Shown here: in pieces, positions 53,603 through 64,000 of the stretch | Layout of the letters: every line of letters begins with the position of its first letter | Position numbering within the stretch: the first letter of the stretch is position 1 | DNA from: Dirofilaria immitis | Lineage: Eukaryota > Nematoda > Chromadorea > Rhabditida > Onchocercidae | Assembly: GCA_024305405.1 (NCBI GenBank) | Contig: JAKNDB010000110.1 | Location: 124,001 to 188,000 of the forward strand | DNA: 64,000 bases | Direction: 5' to 3' | Program-made: the position numbers and the translations under genes | Notes under the pieces: model-generated | Seen by the model: only the letters and a program-made list of their open reading frames with translations | Told to the model about the DNA's origin: nothing | Databases searched by the model: none

Positions 53603-55631
53603 ATGAGTATCCGATCAATGGATAGTCGTTTGGAAGTTTTGCGGAATGGACAAGACATTACTAATAAAAGTTTATTGTATAATGTCGGCTCTGCACAGCA
53701 ACCACAACAGCAATTACCCAATGTTGATGTTGATAATGAATCTAACAAATGTCAGTAAGCATAATACAATTGGAGCCAAGGATTTTGTTTTGTTCGATAT
53801 TTAAATTCCAAATATTTGATTGTTTCATATATAACGAGCTAGAAAGTTGTCGTGAGTATTCTTATTTGTTTCTTCCTTTTCCCCAGATTTATTTATTATC
53901 AATATTTTTAAGCGGATTCATGGGTGGAATTGGCTAGTCCATCATCACAGGCATCTATTGTTAGTATGAATGGCGGTGATAATGGCAGTGTCGTACTGGT
54001 GGAGAGTGACGGAGCGGTTATGGGTATTGATAATACTACTGTCGTTGTTGGTGGAAGTAACGGTAGCCCTTTCAGTCGACTCAGGTAATTCCTTCATATT
54101 TTATATATTGGCTTAACTACTAGTGAATTAGATTTTATCTTTGATAGGGAAAAGTTCTCTTCATATGTAAAATGAAAAGTTTTATATACTTTGAGGCGAA
54201 AGTATATTTTCTTTATTTTATCACCATACAAGTTTTGCAGTCCGATCAGTGCTTGTAGTGCTCCAATTGAATTGGTTTTCGATGCTGGACAAGTTCATAG
54301 CAGTGATACTATGGAGGTTCACTATTACACTCGTCATGGACCAGGACGTTGCACTGTCGCAACTACTGGAATAGCTGGATTTGGTCAAGGGACGAAAAGA
54401 ACAGCGGAATGGTTAGAACATTACAATAGCCGACCGGAAGCACCAAAAAGTCAGTTCAGCTTAAATCTCGTAACATAAAATTGGAATTGAAGCTGAGAAA
54501 TGTTTCACAGGACTGGAATGTGGTGTCTTCTATTCGTCGAATGCATTATTTAGTACTGTATTCTTAAGGAAATGATTTTCAAACAATAAATCAAATTACA
54601 TGTAAATTTAAGATTATACCACTTTTTAATGTGAAGTGTTTTAATTCTTAGTATGATGTTTGAATAATGGATAAATGGATGGGTTTTTGGCTAAAACAAC
54701 TTAGATTTTATTGCTCCCTTCTCCACCTTAACTCTATTTTAATTGAATTTAGTTTTCATTTTTGAGTGATTTTGATTTACTGATAACTTATTTATATTCA
54801 ACGAACATAAAGTTTCCAGTGGTCCTCAGGCTCCATCACCGGTAGAAACGGAAATGTCGACTCCGCCGAATAGTCTTGTTCCCGGGCTAGATGTTGGAGA
54901 GCTCACTCAGAGCAGTTGCTGTGAAGACGAGGATGAACAATTAAGTGTTGAAGATGATGGTGCGTACATATGCAGATGCCGAAAGGTCTCTTATATTGGA
55001 CAAGGTATGATTTCTTATTTTTTTTTTTCTATGATCGAAATGAATTTGTCATTCATTTCAACTTGCGACTGCGCGGTTTGATAGCAATAATATTCTGAGA
55101 GATATCAGGCGTATAGCATGCTATAAAGATTTATGGAAGATCATTTGGTATGTTTCTTAGCTGAAGGATATATTTTTTGGTCTATGGGAATATCAATGCT
55201 TTCGATCATTTCACTGCTATGCTGAATACTATCCGAAAAGCATTTTAAGAAAAATTAACATAGATTTTGTTACAAATCACTTTATGAAAATTCAGACTTT
55301 CATTTTTCTTGCAGATGGGATTTCTCTTTCATGCTGAGATTTCAGATTTGGATTTAACGTAAAGTAAAGTAATCGTTTTGTAGAATCATATGAAAAAGAC
55401 AATGGACCTTTAGTGAATTATTGGGCATAAATGATGGTAATGGACGTCGCGTATTGGTGCTTTACCTGGTAACAAATTTGGTTACTCTCACCATCGGTTT
55501 TGCTGTTGGGTAAGAATATATCATTTACTTTCCTACTCGAAAGTTGTGAATGCTGCTGCATTTCAACATTGTTACATGTCTAAATCCATTTCTTTATTTA
55601 CAGATGTATTAGTCAAGTGGCATATATTTAG
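53603..55631 (+). CDS. Unrecognised protein with C-terminal membrane anchor, one frameshift
   Basis: Exons are 53603-53754, 53938-54084, 54241-54449, 54813-54985, 55384-55509 and 55604-55631, about 277 residues after correction. The N-terminus (MSIRSMDSRLEVLRNGQD) has no signal peptide, and the middle is serine/glycine-rich. A conserved-looking core reads ELVFDAGQVHSSDTMEVHYY and TRHGPGRCTVATTGIAGFGQ. An acidic stretch (CCEDEDEQLSVEDDGAYIC) and one C-terminal hydrophobic helix (VLVLYLVTNLVTLTIGFAVG) with a short tail follow. The topology suggests a tail-anchored protein facing the cytosol. Exon 5 stops in phase 0 as written; removing one A from the run 55393-55397 gives QWTFSELLGINDGNGRR and the right phase into the last exon. 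I do not recognise the family. Confidence 0.6.
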
Positions 55632-55843
55632 ATCTTTATTAACTTGTTGTATTTGTTAAATTTATTTATGAGATCATTTATTTTACTGCTCAGCTAGTCA
55701 ATATGAAAGTTGTCAGGTATATTCATTTTGCATAAGTCTGCTTGATGCCATCACCGCTGGTCCTTTCCTTCATATTCTTTAAAATCTTTTCAGATTGACA
55801 GTTGGTCGAAAGTTGTCAATGCTGCCGCATTTCAAACATCGTT
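55537..55843. repeat. Short direct repeat pair flanking the last exon of the tail-anchored gene
   Basis: About 37 bases starting tcgaaagttgt at 55537-55573 recur at 55806-55843 with a few changes (shared tgctgc and gcatttcaa). The copies lie on each side of the 55604-55631 exon. Confidence 0.6.
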
Positions 55844-57463
55844 TCATATTTGATTTTAGTTAAAACTTCGTTCATTATCTTTTATTCATCATTCATTATA
55901 AGCACTTTTTATATTGTACACTATTTCGGATGTTCTAGCTCCGTCTTTAATTATTCTGAAATTTTCATGACTTGTAGATGGTATTTGCATTTAAATTGCC
56001 TCTTGAACAGTTTATTTTGAAAAAAAAATCTAGATGATGAAATAATCAAGGTCTATAAGGTTGGTTTAGTTGAAAATATAAATCCGATTTGTTTTATGAG
56101 ACGCAGATTTCAAATATTCGTTATGTAGGTGGATTCACTTTTTTTCCGGCTTTTAACACATAACATTCTTTATTAAAAGCGCGTCATTTTCAGATTTTTT
56201 TTTTTAATTTGCATCTTTACTACTTATCTTTTGTTAATATAATGATGCGTTAAACATGACTAAACATGACAGTAGTATTTGCGGAAAACATGGAGTGCTC
56301 AACATGTTTATCTTCACTATCTATCTTGAGAATGATTTGCTTAGTTATTTATCGTGATGAATCAAAAATATACATTCAGACGGATTAGTTTATTATTATC
56401 ACGAGCAGAGAAACTTGCGCCCTCTCAGATCATGGGTATGTCGATGATTTATATAATGTCAAATTCGCAAATAGCAAATATGTTCCTTTGTGGGTATTTG
56501 AATCTACTGAAAAAGCGCCAAAGATACAAGAATTTTGAATCCTTATTCCTAATTTTATTTTGATTATACTTTGTATCTTTAATATTGTTCAAATAGGGTA
56601 ACTGAAATTGGTATTTCTCCATTATCTTTTCAGAATTGCCTATGTTCAGTTTGATTCTTTGTGTAGTAGTGATATTATTCTTTAATCCGATGTGACAGCA
56701 TTATGGAATTGGTTCCGTTGTCTCCTACCTTGAAATGATATCGACACTTAGAAAAGTTGACGGAAGGCCAGTGGGGATTTCATTATTGAGTGGAATACTG
56801 AAAGTGACCAGGTAGTTTCCTCTCTGTTCCGGAGCACTATAAAGGGAAGATAAGTTTAATTATCTGAAATTACTTTTTCAAATGACGATTTTTCCTTAAG
56901 GCCGATTTTCGTCTTTTATCTACTTCGTTTTGATATTGATGTGCTACACTTTCGTTCTTTCACTTTTGCATCATTAGAACTTTTTCGAAAAGATATTAAC
57001 CGCGGGCGTGTGTTAAATGTATTATTCTTGCATATTCTGACAATAAATTCTTTTTTTTCTTTCTTTCCACCCATAATATACAAACAGATTGAGTTCCTAT
57101 CGCTTCAATTAGGTGTGTAGATCATCAGATATTCGAAGTTCGTGAGCGTGAGATAACATGTTAAAGAGAGCGAAAGGTTCACCGGGCCAACTAGGGCGTT
57201 ATCGAGCCAGCAATTCAGATTCAGCGTGGTGCTGTCACTCGTGGCCCGTGATATTGTGTCGACTACGTTCTCATGTTCTATAAGAAAATAGGTGCGCGGT
57301 AATTTTTATGCTAAGTGGGCGTGCATTTGAGTGATAGGAAATTTGAACAGGTTCGAGATTGTTATGGTGCATCCTATCACTACTTAACCAACCTTAAAAT
57401 TTGAGCTTCTGGAAGTCGTATTCTCTGACCGCTGTCATTTTTTGACATCGGGTGGTGATATAA
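55632..57463. other. Intergenic region with one exon-like segment
   Basis: Between the tail-anchored gene and cccp-1. Mostly AT-rich. The segment 56699-56811 is bounded by gtgacag and a gtag donor and is open for 37 codons (IGSVVSYLEMISTLRKVDGR); it is not attached to any gene. The 57110-57460 stretch just upstream of cccp-1 is less AT-rich and probably holds its promoter. Confidence 0.35.
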
Positions 57464-60400
57464 ATGCTAGGTTCAGCTTCAACTGCTGGGACTTCGGAAA
57501 CAGTTGAAATAAGGGGTGAATCCAAGAATGGCGTCTCGAACCATCTTGAAGAAAATGAACTGGCTGATGACTTTGTAGCACGACAAAAACAGTTTGGAAG
57601 AAAATTGGAAATGCGGGGAGTGATGAAGAAAAGGTTGATAAAATGTTTTTGTCATTTTTGCGTCATTTTATTCAGATTTCTGAGTTTGTTGACAGGTATA
57701 TTATGAGTGATAAATACCTAGAAAATTACAGTCTTCGACAAGGATTGTCGTGGTGGGAGGTATGGCGGAAAATATGCTGGGGAAGTTTGCTTTATTGTAC
57801 GACAAATATAACGCACAGTGCAATGAATTAGAAAGGTTATCAATTTCTTACTGAATAAATTAGATCAAGAATTGCCGTTACAACATATTGTGTCTTGATT
57901 CCCTAATGATTCCAGAAAATATTGAAGAGCTCCTAGGTCTTCATTCATACAACTCAAAAAATTCTTTTCTCAGTAGATAAGATGGCTTGATTTGCGAATT
58001 GTTTCCCATTTATTTTGACTACTTTTTCAGCCGTGGGCTAATTAACTAAGCTCCGTGCAATCAATCTGGAAGATATAAATTTAATTTTGAATTCTCGAAT
58101 TTCAGTTTAGAAAAAGCAAACAGTGAACTGAAAGAACAATTGCAGAAAGTGAGACATGAATATGCTAATACTCAGGAAGTGCTTAATAGATGTCGAAGGT
58201 TTTCTTTTCCATCAATTTAATGCTCTGTGACCTACCGTTTGTAAAAGTCCAGATATATGTGGGAAATTTCTTGATCGTTTAATATTTTACATTTGTGACA
58301 TATGCAAAATAAGAAAAAACAGAGAAACATGTATTTCGCATATTTCTTATAGTGACTTCTCTGCTCACTGTGAAGGTTTGGAGTGTCGGATAGTAGACGT
58401 GGAATTACAGCTGAAGATGACCACTCAGCGCATTGAAGCACGTGAGGAACATTACCAACAGCGCATAAAACAAAATGATGCGAAGTGGGACCAGAAATTT
58501 GGACAAGTATGTTAAATAACTTTTCATTCCTTCTAAAACCAATTTAAGCGAAGGAATTTCAATAATAATATATAAAATATATGGATGATATATTCAAAGA
58601 AATGACAGGAATATTTAGCTTTTGTATAATGCTGAAAAGCGTTTTTATTGACTTTCTATTCCAATTTGTTTCATATTTATCGGTTTCTTGACTGTTTGTG
58701 TATTTGATTGGAAAAAAAGTTTCGATGTAAGTTATAGTCTTTTTAGAAGTTTTCTTGATAAGACACTTATCCTGATTATTAAATTTATCCGTAACATGTT
58801 TTGCAATTTAGCTGTTGAAAAGGACAGAAGTAGTCGAAAAAGAAAAGAATGATGCTGTATGCCGGTATGTAGCGAGAGAAGCGCAATTAATGCGCTTACA
58901 AACACAGATAGAAACACTTGAAGTACAAGTAAATTTTATATAAGCGTTTCTTAAGGATGCCTATAATGCATGTTTTTTCTAGGTTAAAAACTTTTCGATA
59001 AAGAAAATTATACAGTATTGTATAGAAAAGTTTTTTGAAATTTATGGTGAAAATCAGTGAACAGCGAGAAGAAAAAACACAATCAATATTTTCTTGCATG
59101 TTTACACTGTTCAAAATTTCCTGAAACTAAAATATTGTGTTTCTGGGTTTTCAAAAATTTGTTCCAAAATCTCAATATATTCATTTCTTCGAGACCCTAG
59201 TAGAACAATTAAAGTTATACTAAGTGTCGGTCATTTGGTTATGTGGCTCGATAAAAGCTCTGTGAAGGGATTTCGACATTATCTTTGCAAAATTTCTTTT
59301 GTTACAGAAAAATATGCTATTAGCAGAGAAAAGTACGTTGCAGAAGAGCACTCAATTTGAATACGTACAAAATATGGTAGGTCTTAGAATTTTATCGATA
59401 GGAAAAATAATCTTTTGCTAAAGGGTCCTCTGTTTACATTTATGTTTACCGAATGAAAACAAGTTATTGCAAATAAAATAGTGTCAGTTAGCTTTTACTG
59501 TTATTTTGCAAGCTTTTTCACAGCTTTTAATTAGATTTTGTAGAATTTTGAGAGTTTTTGGAGCTTATTTTTTTACTATTAGTTTTTATTTTAGAAGCAT
59601 TCACTGGCAGAAGTGGAACGCCAATTAGCATTGGAAAAGGAAGCTAGCAAGGAACGCGAGGAGCAATATAAAATGACCATTAAACATTTAGAAGCTAGTT
59701 CTTTTACTAAATTTCCGGATTTTTACTGTTTGGAATATAGATTTCTATGATTACTTTTTTCATAGCTTAATTTTTAAAATTTTTTGGGTATATTATGTAA
59801 GGACAATGAATATTCAGTTTCCGTTGAGTCATATTTTGATTTTTAATGAGTGCTTCAAATCCAACTGAATATAATCGAAATAATTCTATAAGAGCAACCA
59901 CTGCTAATCTTATTCAACAGAACGATCTTACCTTTTTTGTCTTCTTTAGGCTAATCAAACGGTACTTACCGAATTGCGTTCTCGTTTAGAATCTGTAGAA
60001 TCTCAACGAGCAATGGAACAAATGGAAAAAGAGGACTATCAACAGAAATTCAGAAAAGCACAAACGATGTTGAAGGTTTGCTTCTGATTTGATCCGGTTA
60101 TCTCCGAATTCAAAACAGATATCTTCCAAGCTCGAAAAACGTTTGGCAAAATCGATATTATATGCAGGTTTTACAAATAAGTTGCTCGAAACATCTGTAA
60201 TTAAGTTTCGCATTGTTTTTGCGTGTGTCATCTTAACTTTTTCCATTGTCGTGCGAAATGTCTGGTTTATTAAGCTGTGGTAATTGAGAATAGAATATTT
60301 TGAAGACTGACGCCTGTTATTTGAAAGATATATATCAGCTGCAGACACTAGAACAGCAGTGCGCCGAAGAAGTGGATGCAGTAATAAAAAAACGAACAAT

Positions 60401-63400
60401 CAGCAAGAACAATATAACAATGTATGCGATGAGTTATCTTCTCTTAGGTGAGACTGAAACCGATTTGTCTAAAGCAGTTGCATATAGCCGGATACTTGTA
60501 TAAACTAGTAAATAATAAGGTATGATATGGCGAATTTAGAAACGATCTTTAATTGCAGATCACATAATTCAACCCTCTCCCAACAACTCGACCACGTTAT
60601 ACAAGCAAACGCTCAGTTGCAGGCAGAATCTCAACAACTACGTCAAAACCTGGAACAAGCTCGTCAAAATCATCAAATTGCTTTAGAAAAATTGGAATCT
60701 TTGGAGCAAATGCAAACGCAGTTAAATAGGCGTGAATTTCACTATATTAAACAGATGCAAACTTCCGATACTTAAAATTTGTTCAGTTCAGTTTCATTTG
60801 AGCTCTATTTTCAGTGTAATGTTGTGCAAATTTCATCTTTTTTTTTGCAGTAATTTGCGCCGTGTTAAGTTAGCAGAGATTGCGGCAATGGACGCAGCTG
60901 CAGAACGTGATCAGGCAGAAGTGGAAGCAGCGGAATGTAGAAGACAAGCAGAACGGATGCTCGAAATCACTGAGCAATTAGCCGATAAAAATTCTTCATT
61001 AACTTCGCAACAAGAAATGCTTAGATTCAAGGTCTAATTTGTATTTTTTGCAAAATCAACGATCAGTGTGTGTTTTCAAAATCTTAGATTACGCAACGCA
61101 CTTGTCTTTGTTTATCATCATAAATTTATTATTGCTGTTGTGACATTTCATTAACATATCAGATGTGTTAGATTTAAGACTTAGATTATGAAGATGATTG
61201 TTTGTTTTCAAATTTAGGTGTTAAATGGTTTCCATTCATATCGTTTTTACTTCCAGAATTTGGAACTAAATCAGCGAGTGAAAACGTTGGAATCTTCTGT
61301 ATCGGCATATGAAAAACATATTGTGGAGCTGGATCAAGAATTAAACTTATTAAAAGTTGATAATTCTGCAAAAATTGGAGCGTTACGACAGCAAATTGAT
61401 GCAAATATTTCTAAAGGTGCTTTTGTTATTTTTGAATTTCTTCTATTGTTCCTCACTGCTACCATTATTATTTTAAGTCTTGATTCTAGCATGAATGATG
61501 AAATCGTATAAACTTTGGAAGTGGGATTGGATTTAAAAAATGTATAGAGAAATCTAATCTTGAAAATGAGATTTTACAACTTTGTTACTTGTATATTTTT
61601 GGATTTGCAGAACAGAAGTTGAACGCAGTAATTAATGAACTCCGTAACGAACAAGAAGTACTAAGAAAAAAGAATTCGAGTTCTCTGAAGGTTGTTTTTT
61701 ACGAAGAATCTTACAGATAAATAATTTTTAGTAAAGATATGTTTAAATAGATTTATACTTAATCCTTGAAGATGAATGTATGATTGTTATAGGAATTACG
61801 CGCCGAAGTGCAGCATTTACGTAAACTACAATCTCAAAGCTCAAATTTATCCCCAACAAATGCATCTGATAATTTATCATTCACTGTGCTACCTAACGGT
61901 AGAAGTGTTATTTATTCATTTTTTAAATCTCAAAAATTTCTTGAGTGTCTAATGTAGTTGGTTTGTGCTTTAACATAATCACACTTGATTTTCAAAATTT
62001 CAGGAATTGCATCGTCATTTACAGGTGCGGTGGGTCCATCGATTTCGTCACGGACATCATCGATTGCATCATCCAGTGATATTTGTTCATCGACTACTGG
62101 TTATAATACTATATTAATTAGTAGAACTGCTGCTGATCAGAAGGAATCTCAACAGTTCATAGCATCACCATCATCAGACGAAACAAGTAAGCTGGTGATA
62201 GTTGTGATGTGATATGTATTTTGGACTTGTCCTTTTTGTTCTTCTTTCACAAGTTTTGATAAAAATTTCTTTAAAAATCAAATGAGTTTAAAATTCAAAA
62301 ACTGGATTTTGTTTCAGATCATTTGCAACAGCAAATGATTGAAAAAATTGTAAAGCTTCAACGGCAATTGGCTAGACGACAAGATAAGATAGAATTTTTG
62401 GAAGAACACGTACAGCAGTGCACACAGGAGCTACTGAAGAAAACAAAGTAAGAAATTTATGTCTTTTTCTTTACTTATGGAAGAATTAAATAGGAAAGAA
62501 TATTTTTTCGCTCCAATAAATTTTTTCGGCTCAATAACTATGTCCGTCATGATTTTGTAGTGTAGCTGACTTATCATATGAAAATTTTCTTGTCGCAATA
62601 AACAGTTTGGTTTTAGTAATTGTAGATAACTCCAAGTTTATTATCAACACTTGATATTGTTGACTCTGATATTGTTTTATTCATAATTTTAGGATTATTC
62701 AAAATTATGCACTACGGGAGGAGGCATCTTTGTTATTACCAGAAAATGACCTGAATAAGGTAGAACTTTTTGCTTTGTTAGTGTGTTCCTCCTTAATCAA
62801 GAATCGTTATCTAAATATGAACCCAAATTTTTGGTGTGAAGTAATTTCGAAATTTGTTTGCAGTTGTTGGAAACTTGCGAAGTTATCGAAGTAAGTTAGT
62901 GGTATTGTGTTTATTTTTTCAATTACGAATTTACGAAAGGTTGATTTAGAAAAAATAACGGTTATTTATGTTAGAAATTCTCTAATTGAAATTAAAACTA
63001 TTTTTGACTGTTTTTTATTTGGAATGAGGGTTTTTTTCAGCGCGGAAGATAATAAGATTTATAAGATGTTGTAATAGAAAATCCTATTGTACTATATAGC
63101 ATTTTGTATCACATGAAGTTTTTTCCAGAGCATGAGAATAGGGATAGAAAATTATATGAATGCTGCTTCATATTTTATTGTCGTTGTGTATTCGTTTACT
63201 CATTATTTCGCATGTCATGTGCTGATAAATAATATTGTGGAAGCAGCAGAATTTATGTTGAAAATAATTACGTTGACATTACCATTTTGATTACTTCTAG
63301 AAAAACTTTTTCCATTTGCATAAAATTTACTGAATATGTAGCTTGTTTTTGATTTCGTCCCACTTTCGAAATAACGGAAGACTTTTATAGATGCCACGTA

Positions 63401-63745
63401 GAATCAGTGATAATTGCAACACTTCATCTCCTTTAATAGGAAATTTATTTGCAAGCAGTACCAGTGGTATGACTGGAAAATCTGCATTGAAATTTGCAGC
63501 GGAAGTAAACTCACGCCTACAAGCTGTGCTTGAAGATGCACTGCATAAAAATATCACACTTAAGGTAAGATAATTCATGAAAATAGGACTGTAAATTATA
63601 CTGGTATAAATGATCAATAAAAAATTAAGTGAATAATTCCAAAGAATCATCTACTATTTTATAGAATAACATCGACATTTTGGGTGAGGAAATCTCTCGA
63701 TTGTCACGCGAAAATCGACGGTTGGCACTTTCCAAAATCGTGTAA
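57464..63745 (+). CDS. cccp-1: CCDC186 / CCCP-1 coiled-coil protein, one probable frameshift
   Basis: CCCP-1/CCDC186 is a Golgi-associated coiled-coil RAB-2 effector needed for dense-core vesicle maturation. Exons are 57464-57633, 57696-57835, 58106-58191 (or 58198), 58376-58506, 58812-58928, 59308-59376, 59595-59693, 59950-60075, 60339-60421, 60559-60729, 60851-61031, 61257-61416, 61611-61690, 61793-61898, 62004-62186, 62318-62447, 62693-62759, 62864-62890, 63391-63564 and 63665-63745. Nearly all is heptad-rich coiled coil (VELQLKMTTQRIEAREEHYQ, ALEKEASKEREEQYKMTIKH, AAERDQAEVEAAECRRQAER), broken by a serine-rich linker (ISSRTSSIASSSDICSS). The conserved C-terminus fixes the identity: QNYALREEA, then FAAEVNSRLQAVLEDALHKN, ITLK and ILGEEISRL. 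Exon 2 needs one added base, probably in the G-rich 57753-57762, to join exon 3. GC donors follow 60729 and probably 59693. Confidence 0.9.
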
Positions 63746-64000
63746 TGATTTTTCAGAAACTGAATGAATAGGGAGCATTTTTGAGAATCCTGATTTATAA
63801 GATACTATAGATTTAAAACATTTGTGAAATGCAGGCAGATCATTTAATAATTCATTTCATTCGTCCGGTGGCTTGTTTTTTCCAGTGGTCGTTATATTTT
63901 GAGGACTAAGAAGGAGAACTTTCTTGTTAATTTGTATTCTTTTGTCACATTCTGATATGGATTCGTAATTTTAAGTTCATAGAAACTTTTACTTTGAAAG
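63746..64000. other. 3' flank of cccp-1
   Basis: Non-coding sequence after the cccp-1 stop; nothing else seen before the window ends. Confidence 0.5.

Noticed and set aside
59986..60399. 137-codon open frame on the minus strand
   Set aside because: It is antisense to cccp-1 coiled-coil exons and crosses their introns; no motif of its own.
1..64000. CRISPR arrays, bacterial operons, spliced-leader or rRNA genes
   Set aside because: No regularly spaced repeats, no ribosome-binding-site-led gene series, and no SL1 or rRNA sequence recognised; gene structure is eukaryotic throughout.

Overview
The window looks like nuclear DNA of a nematode, most likely a filarial worm (Onchocercidae). It is AT-rich. 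All recognisable genes are eukaryotic and split into many short exons, and the families include a nematode-expanded transthyretin-like gene. One intron of the calcium-channel gene holds a decayed piece of a bacterial ribosomal protein L1 gene that reads like a Wolbachia-to-nucleus transfer. The species assignment is inference. I rebuilt genes by reading splice sites, codon phase and conserved motifs by eye.

Layout, left to right. 435-1452 (-): a secreted transthyretin-like protein. 1453-8012: mostly non-coding, with one orphan exon-like ORF and a possible solo LTR. 8013-9290 (-): mbf-1/EDF1 transcriptional coactivator. 10860-18915 (-): ddb-1, the CRL4 ubiquitin ligase adaptor, 21 exons. 18928-22028: gap between the divergent ddb-1 and calcium-channel genes. 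22029-33847 (+): voltage-gated calcium channel alpha2/delta subunit, about 32 exons, first exon not found; it contains the L1 insertion and two unexplained exon-like ORFs. 36951-39666 (+): small type I membrane protein with a cysteine-rich three-finger-like ectodomain. 40412-42630 (-): ARL3 small GTPase. 44821-48367 (-): atlastin. 53603-55631 (+): unrecognised protein with a C-terminal membrane anchor. 57464-63745 (+): CCDC186/CCCP-1 coiled-coil protein. The genes act in unrelated pathways (transcription, DNA damage/ubiquitin, channel trafficking, cilia, ER shaping, dense-core vesicles); I see no operon or new multi-gene system.

Two window-wide patterns stand out. First, at least ten conserved exons carry a single-base frame error, usually in a short homopolymer. 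Adding or removing one base restores both the conserved protein and the splice phase. This points to uncorrected sequencing or assembly indels rather than pseudogenes, and any automatic annotation of this window would be broken by them. Second, five or six introns use GC instead of GT donors, and in each the phase and family alignment only work with the GC site. The most biologically interesting item is the L1 fragment flanked by 61-bp direct repeats.
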